A DNA stretch of 64,000 nt, from NCBI GenBank assembly GCA_017622845.1, contig JAGAQJ010000047.1:92053-156052 (forward strand), given 5' to 3'. How positions within the stretch are numbered: position 1 is the first letter of the stretch; the number at the start of each line of letters is the position of its first letter. The position numbers and the translations under genes were made by a program. Under the pieces are notes generated by a model. The model saw only the letters and a program-made list of their open reading frames with translations. It was not told the DNA's origin and did not search any database. Below, piece after piece: positions 18,161 to 26,941 of this stretch. The DNA is from Lachnospiraceae bacterium (GTDB lineage: Bacteria > Bacillota > Clostridia > Lachnospirales > Lachnospiraceae).

Positions 18161-19045
18161 TCACCCCATCTTTTTATTTCCTGCTACAATATGTGAAAAA
18201 AAGGCTGCCATTCCCCTCTTTACAAGTGACTTATCATATTTCTTATCCATAAGTGCATACGCTATCTTCTCATATGCCAGAGCTGACTTTGAATTCGGGC
18301 TTTGCATACTCACCGGTTTCTGCTGCATAACTGCATTTTCCAGATGGTAATCCTGCGGTATTGCCCCAAGGTACTCTATCGGAAGCTTCAGATATCTGTT
18401 GACCACTGTACTAAGCTTATTATACATCGCTTCTCCCTCTGCGTCACCTGATACCTTGTTTGCAATCACTTTAATCCTGGAATCATCTCTTGAAAATCTC
18501 GAATGACTGTTCAACGCCTTCAAAAGGGAATAAGAATCAGTAATAGAAGTAGGTTCCGGAGTTGCAACTACTAAAATCTCACCGCTTGCGACCAGAAAAT
18601 CCAGCACGGCATCGGAAATTCCGGCACCGGTATCTATAATAATAATATCAGCAATTGCATCAAGCTGTGCAAGATTTTGTATAATATAATTCAGATAATC
18701 CCTGCTTAAATTCGCCAATCCCGCAATGCCGGAGCCTCCTGATATAAATCCTATGTCCATGGGTCCCCATGTTATGATATCTGTGATGCTTTTTCCCTGG
18801 TAAATCAAGTCGCATAGATTGTGCTTTGGAACTGCACCGAACATGATTTCTATATTGGCAAGTCCAAAATCCGCATCCAGTATAATCACCCTTTTTCCCA
18901 TTTTCTTAAACTGACATGCAAGATTGATTGACGTGTTTGACTTTCCTACACCGCCCTTTCCGCTCGTTACGGTAATCACTCTTGCAAGCGGTCTTGGCGC
19001 CGGATTCATTTTAATAACATTTCTTAATTGTTCTGCCTGATCCAT
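18161..19045 (-). CDS. flhG: FlhG/FleN (YlxH) MinD-like ATPase
   Basis: FlhG is a MinD-family ATPase that controls flagellar number and placement together with FlhF. The deviant Walker A (TSGKGGVGKSN, residues ~28-37), DADFGLANIEIMFG, and the DTGAGISDAVLDFL Walker B region are clear; 294 aa is normal. It lies directly downstream of flhF (14-base gap). Confidence 0.95.
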   Translation of the reverse strand: MDQAEQLRNVIKMNPAPRPLARVITVTSGKGGVGKSNTSINLACQFKKMGKRVIILDADFGLANIEIMFGAVPKHNLCDLIYQGKSITDIITWGPMDIGFISGGSGIAGLANLSRDYLNYIIQNLAQLDAIADIIIIDTGAGISDAVLDFLVASGEILVVATPEPTSITDSYSLLKALNSHSRFSRDDSRIKVIANKVSGDAEGEAMYNKLSTVVNRYLKLPIEYLGAIPQDYHLENAVMQQKPVSMQSPNSKSALAYEKIAYALMDKKYDKSLVKRGMAAFFSHIVAGNKKMG

Positions 19046-19059
19046 ACATTAACCCCCTA

Positions 19060-20427
19060 TTAACGCCTTCCTCCAAGCAACTGCTTTACAGTTGACTGTG
19101 GATTGAAATACTCAATGTCATCCGGTACATTCTGACCATATGTCACATAGGAAAGCGCTGCACCCGTGTAAAGCTTGAGGTTATAAATGCTTCCTAATGT
19201 GGAGGTCTCATCAAGTTTCGTGAAGATTAATTTGTAATCGGCAATTTCCTTATAAGTATCTGCAATCTTCATCAAATCTTTATATTTTGTTGAGGCTGAC
19301 AGCACCAGGAAGACCTCTTTTGTAGCTGCTGTCTCTACGGAGCTGATTAAGTCACTCATGCTCTCGCACTGTGCTTCATTGTTTGGCGAGTGTCCCGTTG
19401 TATCTACCAATATATAATCATACTCCTGAAAATCGCTCACTGCTGCCGCGATTTCCTTTGCCGTGTATACTACCCGGAAAGGCACTTCCAAAATATTCGC
19501 ATAGGTTCTTAACTGCTCTGCTGCTGCAATTCTGTAAGTGTCTGCCGTGAGAAGCGCAACCTTTTTCTTATGCTCAACCCGGAAAGAGGATGCTATCTTC
19601 GCTATGGTTGTTGTCTTTCCTACACCTGTAGGACCCACAAAAAAGATTACCTTTGGCTTTTTCTCACCTTCCTCCATAACATACGGCTTTCCAAGCTTTA
19701 ATATCATTCTCTGATAAATTTCGGACAGCATAAAGTCCATCGTAACATCTGCCTTACAGTTCTTATCAATCTCATCAATGATTTCATTTGCATATTTCTC
19801 ATTCACTTCATTGTCAATCATCTTATTATACAGAAGTCTCAGGAAATTAATTCTTTCCTTATTTACTTCCGGCATCTGGCTTTCCTCACTCCTTGTGTCC
19901 TCTGCCGAAATTTTATTTTCCTGCTGTAAGAGCTGTTTTTCTATTAAATTCTGGAGATTGTCAAGCTTCTCCTCTAAACCGTTGCCTCTCAAATTATCTA
20001 TGGTTGGCTCTGCCTGCTTTACAGCAGGCTTCATAACTGCAACATTCGACGATTTTATTTCTGTCTTCTGCGCCGGAAAGGCAGAAAGCACATCCGCTAC
20101 CGCCTGTCCAACTGCCTTGACATCTTCGGCCGCTGCCCCTTGTCCTTCAGACTGCTTCATAGGAATAATTTTTCCCTGCCCTGCATTCATGCTCAGACTT
20201 ACTGCCACGCCATCTTTTTCCGTTTCCTTGACGGGATTCACACTATACTTTTCATTTTCTTCTTCCTTAGCTACAGTAACTTCTACCTTTGTTCCCTTAA
20301 AAATGCCAAGCATTCCTTTTCTTTTGATGGTCTTGACATTCATCTCTACAATCCCGTCACCAAGCTCTTTCTTTGCGCACTCCAGTGCGTCTTCCTTTGT
20401 TTTTCCCTGAAATTTCTTAATTATCAT
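19060..20427 (-). CDS. flhF: Flagellar SRP-like GTPase FlhF
   Basis: FlhF is an SRP-type GTPase that positions flagella. An N-terminal B domain (MIIKKFQGKTKEDALECAKKELG) and a disordered region precede the NG domain with G1 FVGPTGVGKTTTIAKIA, DTYRIAAAEQLRTYA, DTTGHSPNN and the TKLDET specificity loop. 455 aa. Its ATG overlaps the flhA stop codon by 4 bases, a sign of translational coupling. Confidence 0.96.
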   Translation of the reverse strand: MIIKKFQGKTKEDALECAKKELGDGIVEMNVKTIKRKGMLGIFKGTKVEVTVAKEEENEKYSVNPVKETEKDGVAVSLSMNAGQGKIIPMKQSEGQGAAAEDVKAVGQAVADVLSAFPAQKTEIKSSNVAVMKPAVKQAEPTIDNLRGNGLEEKLDNLQNLIEKQLLQQENKISAEDTRSEESQMPEVNKERINFLRLLYNKMIDNEVNEKYANEIIDEIDKNCKADVTMDFMLSEIYQRMILKLGKPYVMEEGEKKPKVIFFVGPTGVGKTTTIAKIASSFRVEHKKKVALLTADTYRIAAAEQLRTYANILEVPFRVVYTAKEIAAAVSDFQEYDYILVDTTGHSPNNEAQCESMSDLISSVETAATKEVFLVLSASTKYKDLMKIADTYKEIADYKLIFTKLDETSTLGSIYNLKLYTGAALSYVTYGQNVPDDIEYFNPQSTVKQLLGGRR

Positions 20428-22463
20428 GCTGTCACCATTCCTACTGATTGTAATTCAACATTTGAGTCTATCTCATTATATGATACCACTACCAAATCCT
20501 TATAATAATCCTCCGTCAGCCTCTTGAAATACATTCTGACAATCGGAGAGGTAATCACAATCGGATTTTTTCCAAGCTTCTCAAGCTTTCCAACCTCAGA
20601 TTCCACGGAAGCGATAATCGTTTTTGTCTTCTCCGGATCAAGCGTCAGGTATGCTCCCTGCTCTGTCTGTTTCACACTTCCCATAATTTCCTGCTCCAGA
20701 CCCGGATCAAGAGTTACTACGCTTGTCGTTTCATTCATCGGGAAGTATTTATTTGATATGGCACGCTTTAAGCTCTGCCTTACATATTCTGTTAAGATAT
20801 CCGTATCTCTCGTGGAAGCCGCATGGTCAGCAAGCGTCTCAAAAATTGTGACAAGGTCTCTTACGGATATGCCTTCCTTTAGAAGATTCTGCAATACCTT
20901 CTGGATATCTCCAAGTCCCAAAAGCTTCGGCACAAGCTCCTCCACAAGGGAAGGATTTGTTTCCTTGACATTGTTGACAAGATTCTGTACATCCTGCCTT
21001 GTAAGAAGGTCTGCAAGATACTGCCTGATAATCTCTGTCAAATGTGTTGCTATGATTGACGGCGGATCAACTACGGTATAGCCTACACTCTCTGCACGTT
21101 CTCTCTGGCTCTCTGTAATCCAGATCGCAGGCAGGTGGAAGGAAGGTTCAAAGGTCGGAATACCGGATATCTCTTCCTCCACGAAGCCGGGATTCATTGC
21201 CATATAGTGATCAAATAATATCTCACCTTCACTTACCTGAACTCCTTTTATCTTAATAATATACTGATTCGGATTTAACTGGATATTATCTCTCAGACGG
21301 ATAATCGGAACCACTGTACCAAGCTCCAAAGCAATCTGCCTGCGGATCATAACAACCCGGTCAAGCAGGTCGCCGCCCTGATTCACATCAGCAAGCGGTA
21401 TGATGCCATATCCAAACTCCAGTTCGATTGGGTCTACCTGCAGCAGGGAATTAACATTTTCCGGCTTCCTGATCTCGTCTGCCGTATCCTCCTCTGCGTC
21501 TGCCTCTGCCTCAATATTTGCCACCTCTATCGTAGAAGCAATCATACGTCCGCACACGATAAATATTACGCCTAAAACGACAAAAATCAAAGGATTCAGG
21601 GGTGTCACCAAGCCCAGAAATGCAAGCACCGCACCTACCATATAGAGTACTTTTGGTATGCCAAAGAGCTGATTGACAAGCACCGGACCAAAGTCGGCTT
21701 CCTTGGAACCCTTTGTAACAAGAATACCTGTTGACAATGAAATAAGGAGGGAGGGAATCTGGCTTACCAGACCATCACCAATCGTCAGAATAACATATTT
21801 ATCCAAAGCAGCGCCGATATCCATGTTCTGCCTTACGACGCCCATGATAATACCGCCCACAACATTAACGCCTGTTATAATAAGACCTGCCGTAGCGTCT
21901 CCTTTTACATATTTAACAGCACCATCCATAGAGCCAAAAAAGCTTGCCTCCTGCTGGAGCTTCTCTCTCTGCTTCTTTGCTTCTGCATCCGTGATGGCGC
22001 CTGTATTCAGGTCTGCATCGATAGCCATCTGTTTACCAGGCATGGCGTCCAGCGTGAATCTGGCTGTAACCTCAGCAACTCGCTCAGAACCTTTATTGAT
22101 AACGACAAACTGCACGATAATCAGGATAATAAATACAACAACACCGATAACAAGATCACCGCCGCCTACAAACTGTCCGAAAGTTGCGACTACGTTTCCC
22201 GGATCACCTGTTGACAGAATCAGACGGGTTGACGATACATTCAGCGCAATTCTGAAAATCGTCGTAAACAGCAAAATAGTCGGATAAAAGGATAAATCCA
22301 GGACCTCCTTTGCAAACATTGTAGTAAACAGGATCGTAAATGCCAGCGAAATATTTAACGCAAGCAGTACGTCCAGCAGCGTGCTGCTAATTGGTACAAT
22401 CAACATGATGATAGCGCTAAGTAAATATAAAGCTACACCTATGTCCGCTTTCTTCATCTTCAT
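20424..22463 (-). CDS. flhA: Flagellar export gate protein FlhA
   Basis: FlhA forms the nonameric gate of the flagellar type III export machine. About eight N-terminal membrane helices, the FHIPEP-family core (DAMPGKQMAIDADLNTGAI) and a ~330-residue cytoplasmic export-substrate domain are present; 679 aa. AGGGGG lies 10 bases before the ATG. The gene is separated from flhB by a 587-base region with a terminator and a tandem repeat array, unlike the tight spacing of its other neighbours. Confidence 0.97.
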   Translation of the reverse strand: MKMKKADIGVALYLLSAIIMLIVPISSTLLDVLLALNISLAFTILFTTMFAKEVLDLSFYPTILLFTTIFRIALNVSSTRLILSTGDPGNVVATFGQFVGGGDLVIGVVVFIILIIVQFVVINKGSERVAEVTARFTLDAMPGKQMAIDADLNTGAITDAEAKKQREKLQQEASFFGSMDGAVKYVKGDATAGLIITGVNVVGGIIMGVVRQNMDIGAALDKYVILTIGDGLVSQIPSLLISLSTGILVTKGSKEADFGPVLVNQLFGIPKVLYMVGAVLAFLGLVTPLNPLIFVVLGVIFIVCGRMIASTIEVANIEAEADAEEDTADEIRKPENVNSLLQVDPIELEFGYGIIPLADVNQGGDLLDRVVMIRRQIALELGTVVPIIRLRDNIQLNPNQYIIKIKGVQVSEGEILFDHYMAMNPGFVEEEISGIPTFEPSFHLPAIWITESQRERAESVGYTVVDPPSIIATHLTEIIRQYLADLLTRQDVQNLVNNVKETNPSLVEELVPKLLGLGDIQKVLQNLLKEGISVRDLVTIFETLADHAASTRDTDILTEYVRQSLKRAISNKYFPMNETTSVVTLDPGLEQEIMGSVKQTEQGAYLTLDPEKTKTIIASVESEVGKLEKLGKNPIVITSPIVRMYFKRLTEDYYKDLVVVSYNEIDSNVELQSVGMVTA

Positions 22464-22548
22464 GTCTTTGTTTCCCCCTTAACTCCTAAAAACTCCCTTT
22501 TTCTTTTTTAAATTTGAAAGCTTTGTTTCACTTTCCTTCCAATAGCTC

Positions 22549-22860
22549 GAAAGCTCCGCTTCCTCGTTACAATATCGGGTGAAAACAAGGTCTCGCACAG
22601 CTCGACTTTGTTTTCCTTCCGCTCTCGAAAGCTTCGCTTCCTCGTTACAATATCGGGTGAAAACAAGGTCTCGCATAGCTCGACTTTGTTTTCCTTCCGC
22701 TCTCGAAAGCTCCGCTTCCTCGCTACAATATCGGGTGAAAACAAGGTCTCGCATAGCTCGACTTTGTTTTCCTTCCGCTCTCGAAAGCTTCGCTTCCTCG
22801 TTACAATATCGGGTGAAAACAAGGTCTCGCATGGCTCGACTTTGTTTTCCTTCCGATATT
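22549..22860. repeat. Four tandem 78-bp hairpin-forming repeats
   Basis: Units at 22549-22626, 22627-22704, 22705-22782 and 22783-22860 are nearly identical. Each contains GAAAACAAGGTC ... GACTTTGTTTTC, a 12-bp stem (one G-U) with an 11-base loop. All differences I see between units are transitions outside the stem: one in the loop region, two in the linker. A degenerate partial unit seems to precede the array (22516-22548). Because 78 is a multiple of 3 and stops are absent, open frames of 104-117 codons run through it on both strands, but I read the array as non-coding. With the promoter candidate at 22865-22893 it would form most of the flhA 5' leader. Confidence 0.9.
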
Positions 22861-22864
22861 GTAA

Positions 22865-22893
22865 ATTATCTCACAATTTACATAATTTGTATA
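22865..22893 (-). promoter_or_regulatory. Possible promoter upstream of flhA with overlapping inverted repeat
   Basis: On the minus strand TATACA (22888-22893), a 17-base spacer and GATAAT (22865-22870); an alternative is TTTACA (22902-22907) with TATGTA (22879-22884). A perfect 8-bp inverted repeat TGTAAATT/AATTTACA (22860-22867, 22875-22882) overlaps it. Very AT-rich surroundings make chance matches likely. Confidence 0.4.
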
Positions 22894-22954
22894 TAATAAA
22901 ATGTAAAAATTTTTATTTTTTTTATTTTTTATACTTCTTACACAAATGAAACAG

Positions 22955-22993
22955 AAAAACTCTGTGCGTTTTTACCTGCAAACAGAGTTTTTT
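22955..22993. terminator. Terminator after flhB
   Basis: AAAAACTCTG pairs with CAGAGTTTTT around an 18-base loop; both strands have a T-tract. It lies 58 bases past the flhB stop codon and should end or reduce transcription before flhA. The 22464-23050 interval otherwise holds only the repeats and AT-rich sequence. Confidence 0.7.
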
Positions 22994-23050
22994 AATTTAC
23001 ATAATACATCTTTCCTGCAGTTTGCCCGGAAATATTATGTATACCCATAT

Positions 23051-24163
23051 TTATATTTTCCCTTGCATCTTGTATACCATCGCCAGTACTTCAGCAACTG
23101 CCTGGTACAGTTCCGGAGGAACCTCCTGTCCGATGTCCACATTGGCGTACAGCATACGGGCAAGCGGCTTGTTTTCTACAATCTCTACATGATTCTCTTT
23201 TGCAATTTCCTTGATCTTTTGCGCCACATAATCCGCGCCTTTCGCCAGAACAACCGGTGCCGATCCGATTGATGCATCATACTTAATCGCTACTGCAAAG
23301 TGCGTCGGGTTTGTGATCACGACATCTGCTCTCGGCACGTCCTGCATCATTCGCCTTTGAGACGCCTCTCGCATCTTACTCCTGATTTTTCCCTTAATCT
23401 GCGGGTCTCCTTCGGAATTCTTATACTCATCCTTTACCTCTTGCTTGGTCATCTTGATATCATCATTGAATTTTTTGCGCTGATAAAACAAGTCAACAAA
23501 TGCTATCACCATAAAAACAAGTGAAATCTTCAGCCCCATGTCGATAACAATGCTGCCGATCAGTTCAATTGCCTGATTGAGCGGCATTTCGTAAAATTTT
23601 ACAAGATATACCCAGTCATCCTTTATGGTTGAGTACACCACCGCCACAATGATAATCACCTTGGCAATTGATTTTAAAAGCTCTATGATTTTATCCTTGG
23701 AGAACAGCCTTTTCATTCCTGATACCGGATTCAGTTTGCTGAACTTGGGATGCAGCGGTTTCGTAGAAATCTGAAACTTGAACTGCAGCATGTTGATGCC
23801 GACTGCAAGGACAACGCCAACCACAAAAAAAGGAAGCAGTTGTGTCAGCAGCTCCACAAATACACCATTAAGCAGTATTCTGTAATCCTCTTTTACAATG
23901 CTGCCCCCCCAATAAGTCGTGTAAGCCGGAATCTTTTCATAAATTTCACTAAAAAGCTCCATAAAATTCTCGCCCATATGACCTATCCAGAACTTTAAAA
24001 TCAGAAAAAGCGCAATCAGCTCTACTCCGCTCGATAATTCTTTACTTTTCGGAACTTTACCTTCCTTACGGGTGTCCGTCTTCTTTTTGGCAGTCGGTTC
24101 CTCAGTTTTTTCACCGCCTGGTCCATCCTGCGCAAAAAACTGCAAATTGTATTCTAAAATCAC
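23051..24163 (-). CDS. flhB: Flagellar export switch protein FlhB
   Basis: FlhB is the substrate-specificity switch of the flagellar export gate. Four membrane helices lie in the N-terminal half, and the autocleavage motif NPTH starts at residue 285 (VVITNPTHFAVAIKYD); 370 aa. The GTG start at 24163 has GGAGGG 6 bases upstream and overlaps the fliR stop codon by 4 bases. Confidence 0.97.
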   Translation of the reverse strand: MILEYNLQFFAQDGPGGEKTEEPTAKKKTDTRKEGKVPKSKELSSGVELIALFLILKFWIGHMGENFMELFSEIYEKIPAYTTYWGGSIVKEDYRILLNGVFVELLTQLLPFFVVGVVLAVGINMLQFKFQISTKPLHPKFSKLNPVSGMKRLFSKDKIIELLKSIAKVIIIVAVVYSTIKDDWVYLVKFYEMPLNQAIELIGSIVIDMGLKISLVFMVIAFVDLFYQRKKFNDDIKMTKQEVKDEYKNSEGDPQIKGKIRSKMREASQRRMMQDVPRADVVITNPTHFAVAIKYDASIGSAPVVLAKGADYVAQKIKEIAKENHVEIVENKPLARMLYANVDIGQEVPPELYQAVAEVLAMVYKMQGKI

Positions 24164-24942
24164 ATCATGCCCTCCACCACTGAAACTACCATCTGCTGTA
24201 TCTGTGTCGATATAAAATTGCAGATATCAGGAAGCATCGTTACGGTTATCACAATCACGCTAAGCCCCGCCAAAAGCTTGAGCTGTATGCCGACAGAGAA
24301 CATATTCATCTGAGGTGCAAGCTTTGCCAGCAATCCAAGCACGATATTCATAAGCGTAATGCTTGCGAAAACCGGCAGGCATATCCGAAAACCGATAATA
24401 ATATAATTGCTCAAAAAAGTAATCAATGTCATCAGCAGTTTATCCGTATCGATATGAATGCCTGCTATCGGTATCAGTGTAAACGTCTCCATCAAAGCTT
24501 TCAAAAGATATCTGTGGAGTCCTGTTGTATACAAAATGAGCATAACACCATATTGTAATAAAACACCGGTTATGGAAGACTGTTCATTTGTGGTGGGATC
24601 AAACACATTTGCCATGGACAGCCCCACCTCCATATCTATAATTCTTCCTGCAAATAAAACAATGGAAGTACACAACTGAGCCGCTAATCCAATCAGCAGA
24701 CCCACTGACACTTCCTTCAAGACAATTATCCCATATCCAAGTACCGTATTGTATTCCGGATAGATGTGTTCCGGTCCAAACTGATACATAATATAAGCAA
24801 CGAACACACTCAGTCCGATTTTTGTCTGATTCGGCACGCCTCTGGTACTGAAAAAAGGTGCCGCAAACACAAAACTTGCAATCCGCATAAAGACAAGCAG
24901 AAAATATTCCAGTTCAGATAAGGGAAATGATAAGTCTACCAT
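24160..24942 (-). CDS. fliR: Flagellar export protein FliR
   Basis: FliR is an integral component of the FliPQR export channel. It has about six hydrophobic helices and family signatures (FFSTRGVPNQTKIGLSVFVAY, VGLLIGLAAQL); 260 aa, normal. It lies between fliQ and flhB in the standard fliPQR-flhB order. Confidence 0.95.
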   Translation of the reverse strand: MVDLSFPLSELEYFLLVFMRIASFVFAAPFFSTRGVPNQTKIGLSVFVAYIMYQFGPEHIYPEYNTVLGYGIIVLKEVSVGLLIGLAAQLCTSIVLFAGRIIDMEVGLSMANVFDPTTNEQSSITGVLLQYGVMLILYTTGLHRYLLKALMETFTLIPIAGIHIDTDKLLMTLITFLSNYIIIGFRICLPVFASITLMNIVLGLLAKLAPQMNMFSVGIQLKLLAGLSVIVITVTMLPDICNFISTQIQQMVVSVVEGMM

Positions 24943-24959
24943 ATATCGTCACTCCTCTG

Positions 24960-25229
24960 CTATCTGATATACACTGAAAAATTCTGCCACAAATCTGTCA
25001 TAAATGTTGTCATATTGTTTAACATCCAATGTCCCAGAACCATCAGACAGACAAACATTCCTACAATTTTGGGTACAAACGTAAGTGTCTGCTCCTGAAT
25101 CGATGTCACAGTCTGAAAAATACTGATTGCAAGACCAATAACTAAAGACACGATTAGTGGAGGCGCTGCTGTTTTCAGAATAACAAACAGCCCATCCTGC
25201 ATCATATCCGTAACCATTTCTATCGTCAT
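24960..25229 (-). CDS. fliQ: Flagellar export protein FliQ
   Basis: FliQ is a small membrane subunit of the export channel. It is 89 aa with two membrane helices and the family core (APPLIVSLVIGLAISIFQTVTSIQEQTL). It lies 23 bases after fliP and 17 before fliR. Confidence 0.95.
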   Translation of the reverse strand: MTIEMVTDMMQDGLFVILKTAAPPLIVSLVIGLAISIFQTVTSIQEQTLTFVPKIVGMFVCLMVLGHWMLNNMTTFMTDLWQNFSVYIR

Positions 25230-25252
25230 CTAATAACTTCGCCCTTTCTTTA

Positions 25253-26155
25253 TCAATAAAAAGTCCGAACCAGATTTACGATTACCAAATTCCAGCCATC
25301 CGCCAGTACAAACAATAAAATTTTAAACGGCATGGAAATTGTTGTAGGCGGAAGCATCATCATACCCATACTCATCAGCACAGATGCAACAACCATATCA
25401 ATTACGATAAATGGTATATAAATAACAAAGCCAATAATAAATGCAGTGCGCAGCTCACTGATAATAAAAGCAGGAACCAGTACGGAAGTAGGCACTTGTT
25501 CTTCGCTGGCACCGTCCCACGCTGTATTGGATATCTGCATAAATACATCGATATCCTTTACCTGAGTCTGTTCAAACATAAAATCCCTCAGCGGACCTGC
25601 TGCAGTTGTGCAAGCTTCCTCAAAGGTAAGCTCACCTGCATCATAAGGTACAATTGCCTCTGTATAAATCTCACTGAATACAGGCTGCATAATAAAAAAA
25701 GTCAAAAACAATGAAATTGCAATTAAGACCTGATTCGGCGGAGCTGACTGCGTATTCAATGCCTGTCTTGTGAAATGAAGTACAATCAGTATTCTCGTAA
25801 AAGAAGTGACCGTTATAAGAAGCATCGGTATAACGGCGATTGCTGTCAATATCAGCAGTATTCTCAGTGTACCGCTAAGCTCTCCGTTTCCACTCTCATA
25901 GGTAATTGAAAGATTATTTGCAATATTTAATTCCTTAAGGTCTTCCCCCGTCTGTGCAGAACCAGGCTCGTTAATATTTGTCCTGTTCTCATCTGTTTCC
26001 TGGTTATTGAGTATATGCTCCGCTGCAGCTTCATCTTCACTTGTAGCATTTGCCACCGCGATATCTGCTGCCAATATGGTAAATACCATAAAAAGCATAT
26101 ATGCAATTTTCCTAAGCTCCTGCTTTATATTGCAGCTTCTGCTCATGTTTCTCAT
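25253..26155 (-). CDS. fliP: Flagellar export protein FliP
   Basis: FliP forms the core of the export channel. A signal-like N-terminal helix (IAYMLFMVFTILAADIAVANA) and ~70 hydrophilic residues precede the FliP domain with TSFTRILIVLHFTRQAL and VIYIPFIVIDMVVASVLMSMGMMM. At 300 aa it is longer than typical because of the N-terminal part. AAGGA lies 9 bases before the ATG. Confidence 0.95.
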   Translation of the reverse strand: MRNMSRSCNIKQELRKIAYMLFMVFTILAADIAVANATSEDEAAAEHILNNQETDENRTNINEPGSAQTGEDLKELNIANNLSITYESGNGELSGTLRILLILTAIAVIPMLLITVTSFTRILIVLHFTRQALNTQSAPPNQVLIAISLFLTFFIMQPVFSEIYTEAIVPYDAGELTFEEACTTAAGPLRDFMFEQTQVKDIDVFMQISNTAWDGASEEQVPTSVLVPAFIISELRTAFIIGFVIYIPFIVIDMVVASVLMSMGMMMLPPTTISMPFKILLFVLADGWNLVIVNLVRTFY

Positions 26156-26178
26156 ATCATATTGTCCTTAAACAGCAT

Positions 26179-26541
26179 TTACTGCTTTCTGAATTTATCA
26201 AATACTTCCTTAAAATTCACATTTACTGCCTGACTTGTCTCTGCTTTTCGAAATTTTGAGATATCGTCGCCGGTCATTTCCCCAAGCAATGTGACTGTAT
26301 CCTTGCAGACCACATAAGAAAAATATTTTTCACCAATTCTTACAACCTGTATATATTTTGATGGCGCTATTTTAAATGTCTCAAGTATTTCCACATTAGA
26401 ACCTGCAAGTCTTCCCTTTTGAAGACCTGCAGTAAGCTTTGTGGAAAAATATGTAAGCGCCAAAACAAATATAAAAATCAATAATACTGTTAACAATTGT
26501 ACAATGGAGTCAAACCTGTTTGATGTCGATGATAAAAGCAT
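26179..26541 (-). CDS. fliO: FliO/FliZ-type export accessory protein
   Basis: A 120-aa protein with one N-terminal membrane helix (LLTVLLIFIFVLALTYF) and a short cytoplasmic domain (GSNVEILETFKIAPSKYIQVVRIG), the form of FliO/FliZ, which helps assemble FliP rings. The position between cheY and fliP is the usual one. The family is poorly conserved, so the name rests on topology and context. Confidence 0.85.
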   Translation of the reverse strand: MLLSSTSNRFDSIVQLLTVLLIFIFVLALTYFSTKLTAGLQKGRLAGSNVEILETFKIAPSKYIQVVRIGEKYFSYVVCKDTVTLLGEMTGDDISKFRKAETSQAVNVNFKEVFDKFRKQ

Positions 26542-26545
26542 ATTA

Positions 26546-26908
26546 CTAGCCTACAACCTTCTTAACCGCCTCTAAAACTCTCTCCGCCTGAAACGGCTTT
26601 ACAATAAAGTCCTTCGCGCCTGACTGAATTGCTTCAATAACCATTGCCTGCTGTCCCATAGCAGAGCACATGATAACATTTGCTCCCGGATCAAGTGCTT
26701 TAATTCCCTTAAGAGCCTGAATACCATCCATCTCAGGCATTGTGATATCAAGAAGTGTTAAATCAGGAGATGCCTCCTTATACTTATCAATTGCAATCTT
26801 GCCATTTTCAGCCTCAGCAGCGATTTCATAACCGTTTTTTGTCAAGATGTCCTTAATCATCATTCTCATGAAAGCAGCATCATCTACGATCAGAATTCTC
26901 TTTCCCAT
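26546..26908 (-). CDS. cheY: Chemotaxis response regulator CheY
   Basis: CheY is a stand-alone receiver that binds the switch when phosphorylated. Acidic pocket Asp9-Asp10, phosphoacceptor Asp54 (LLDITMPEMDG), switch Ser (MCSAMG) and Lys (IVKPF) are all present; 120 aa. It lies between fliY and fliO, as in Bacillus. Confidence 0.97.
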   Translation of the reverse strand: MGKRILIVDDAAFMRMMIKDILTKNGYEIAAEAENGKIAIDKYKEASPDLTLLDITMPEMDGIQALKGIKALDPGANVIMCSAMGQQAMVIEAIQSGAKDFIVKPFQAERVLEAVKKVVG

Positions 26909-26941
26909 ATTTAACCATGTCCTTTCTATATTTGAAATAGT

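Noticed and set aside
19778-20410. 210-codon plus-strand frame opposite flhF
   Set aside because: Antisense shadow of the disordered FlhF N-terminal region.
22479-22832. 117-codon minus frame and overlapping frames through the 78-bp repeats
   Set aside because: Open frames occur in several frames on both strands because the unit is a multiple of three without stops; variable sites are non-synonymous in the longest one, while the hairpin stem is invariant.
22549-22860. CRISPR-like array
   Set aside because: Repeats are contiguous 78-bp units without unique spacers and there are no cas genes nearby.
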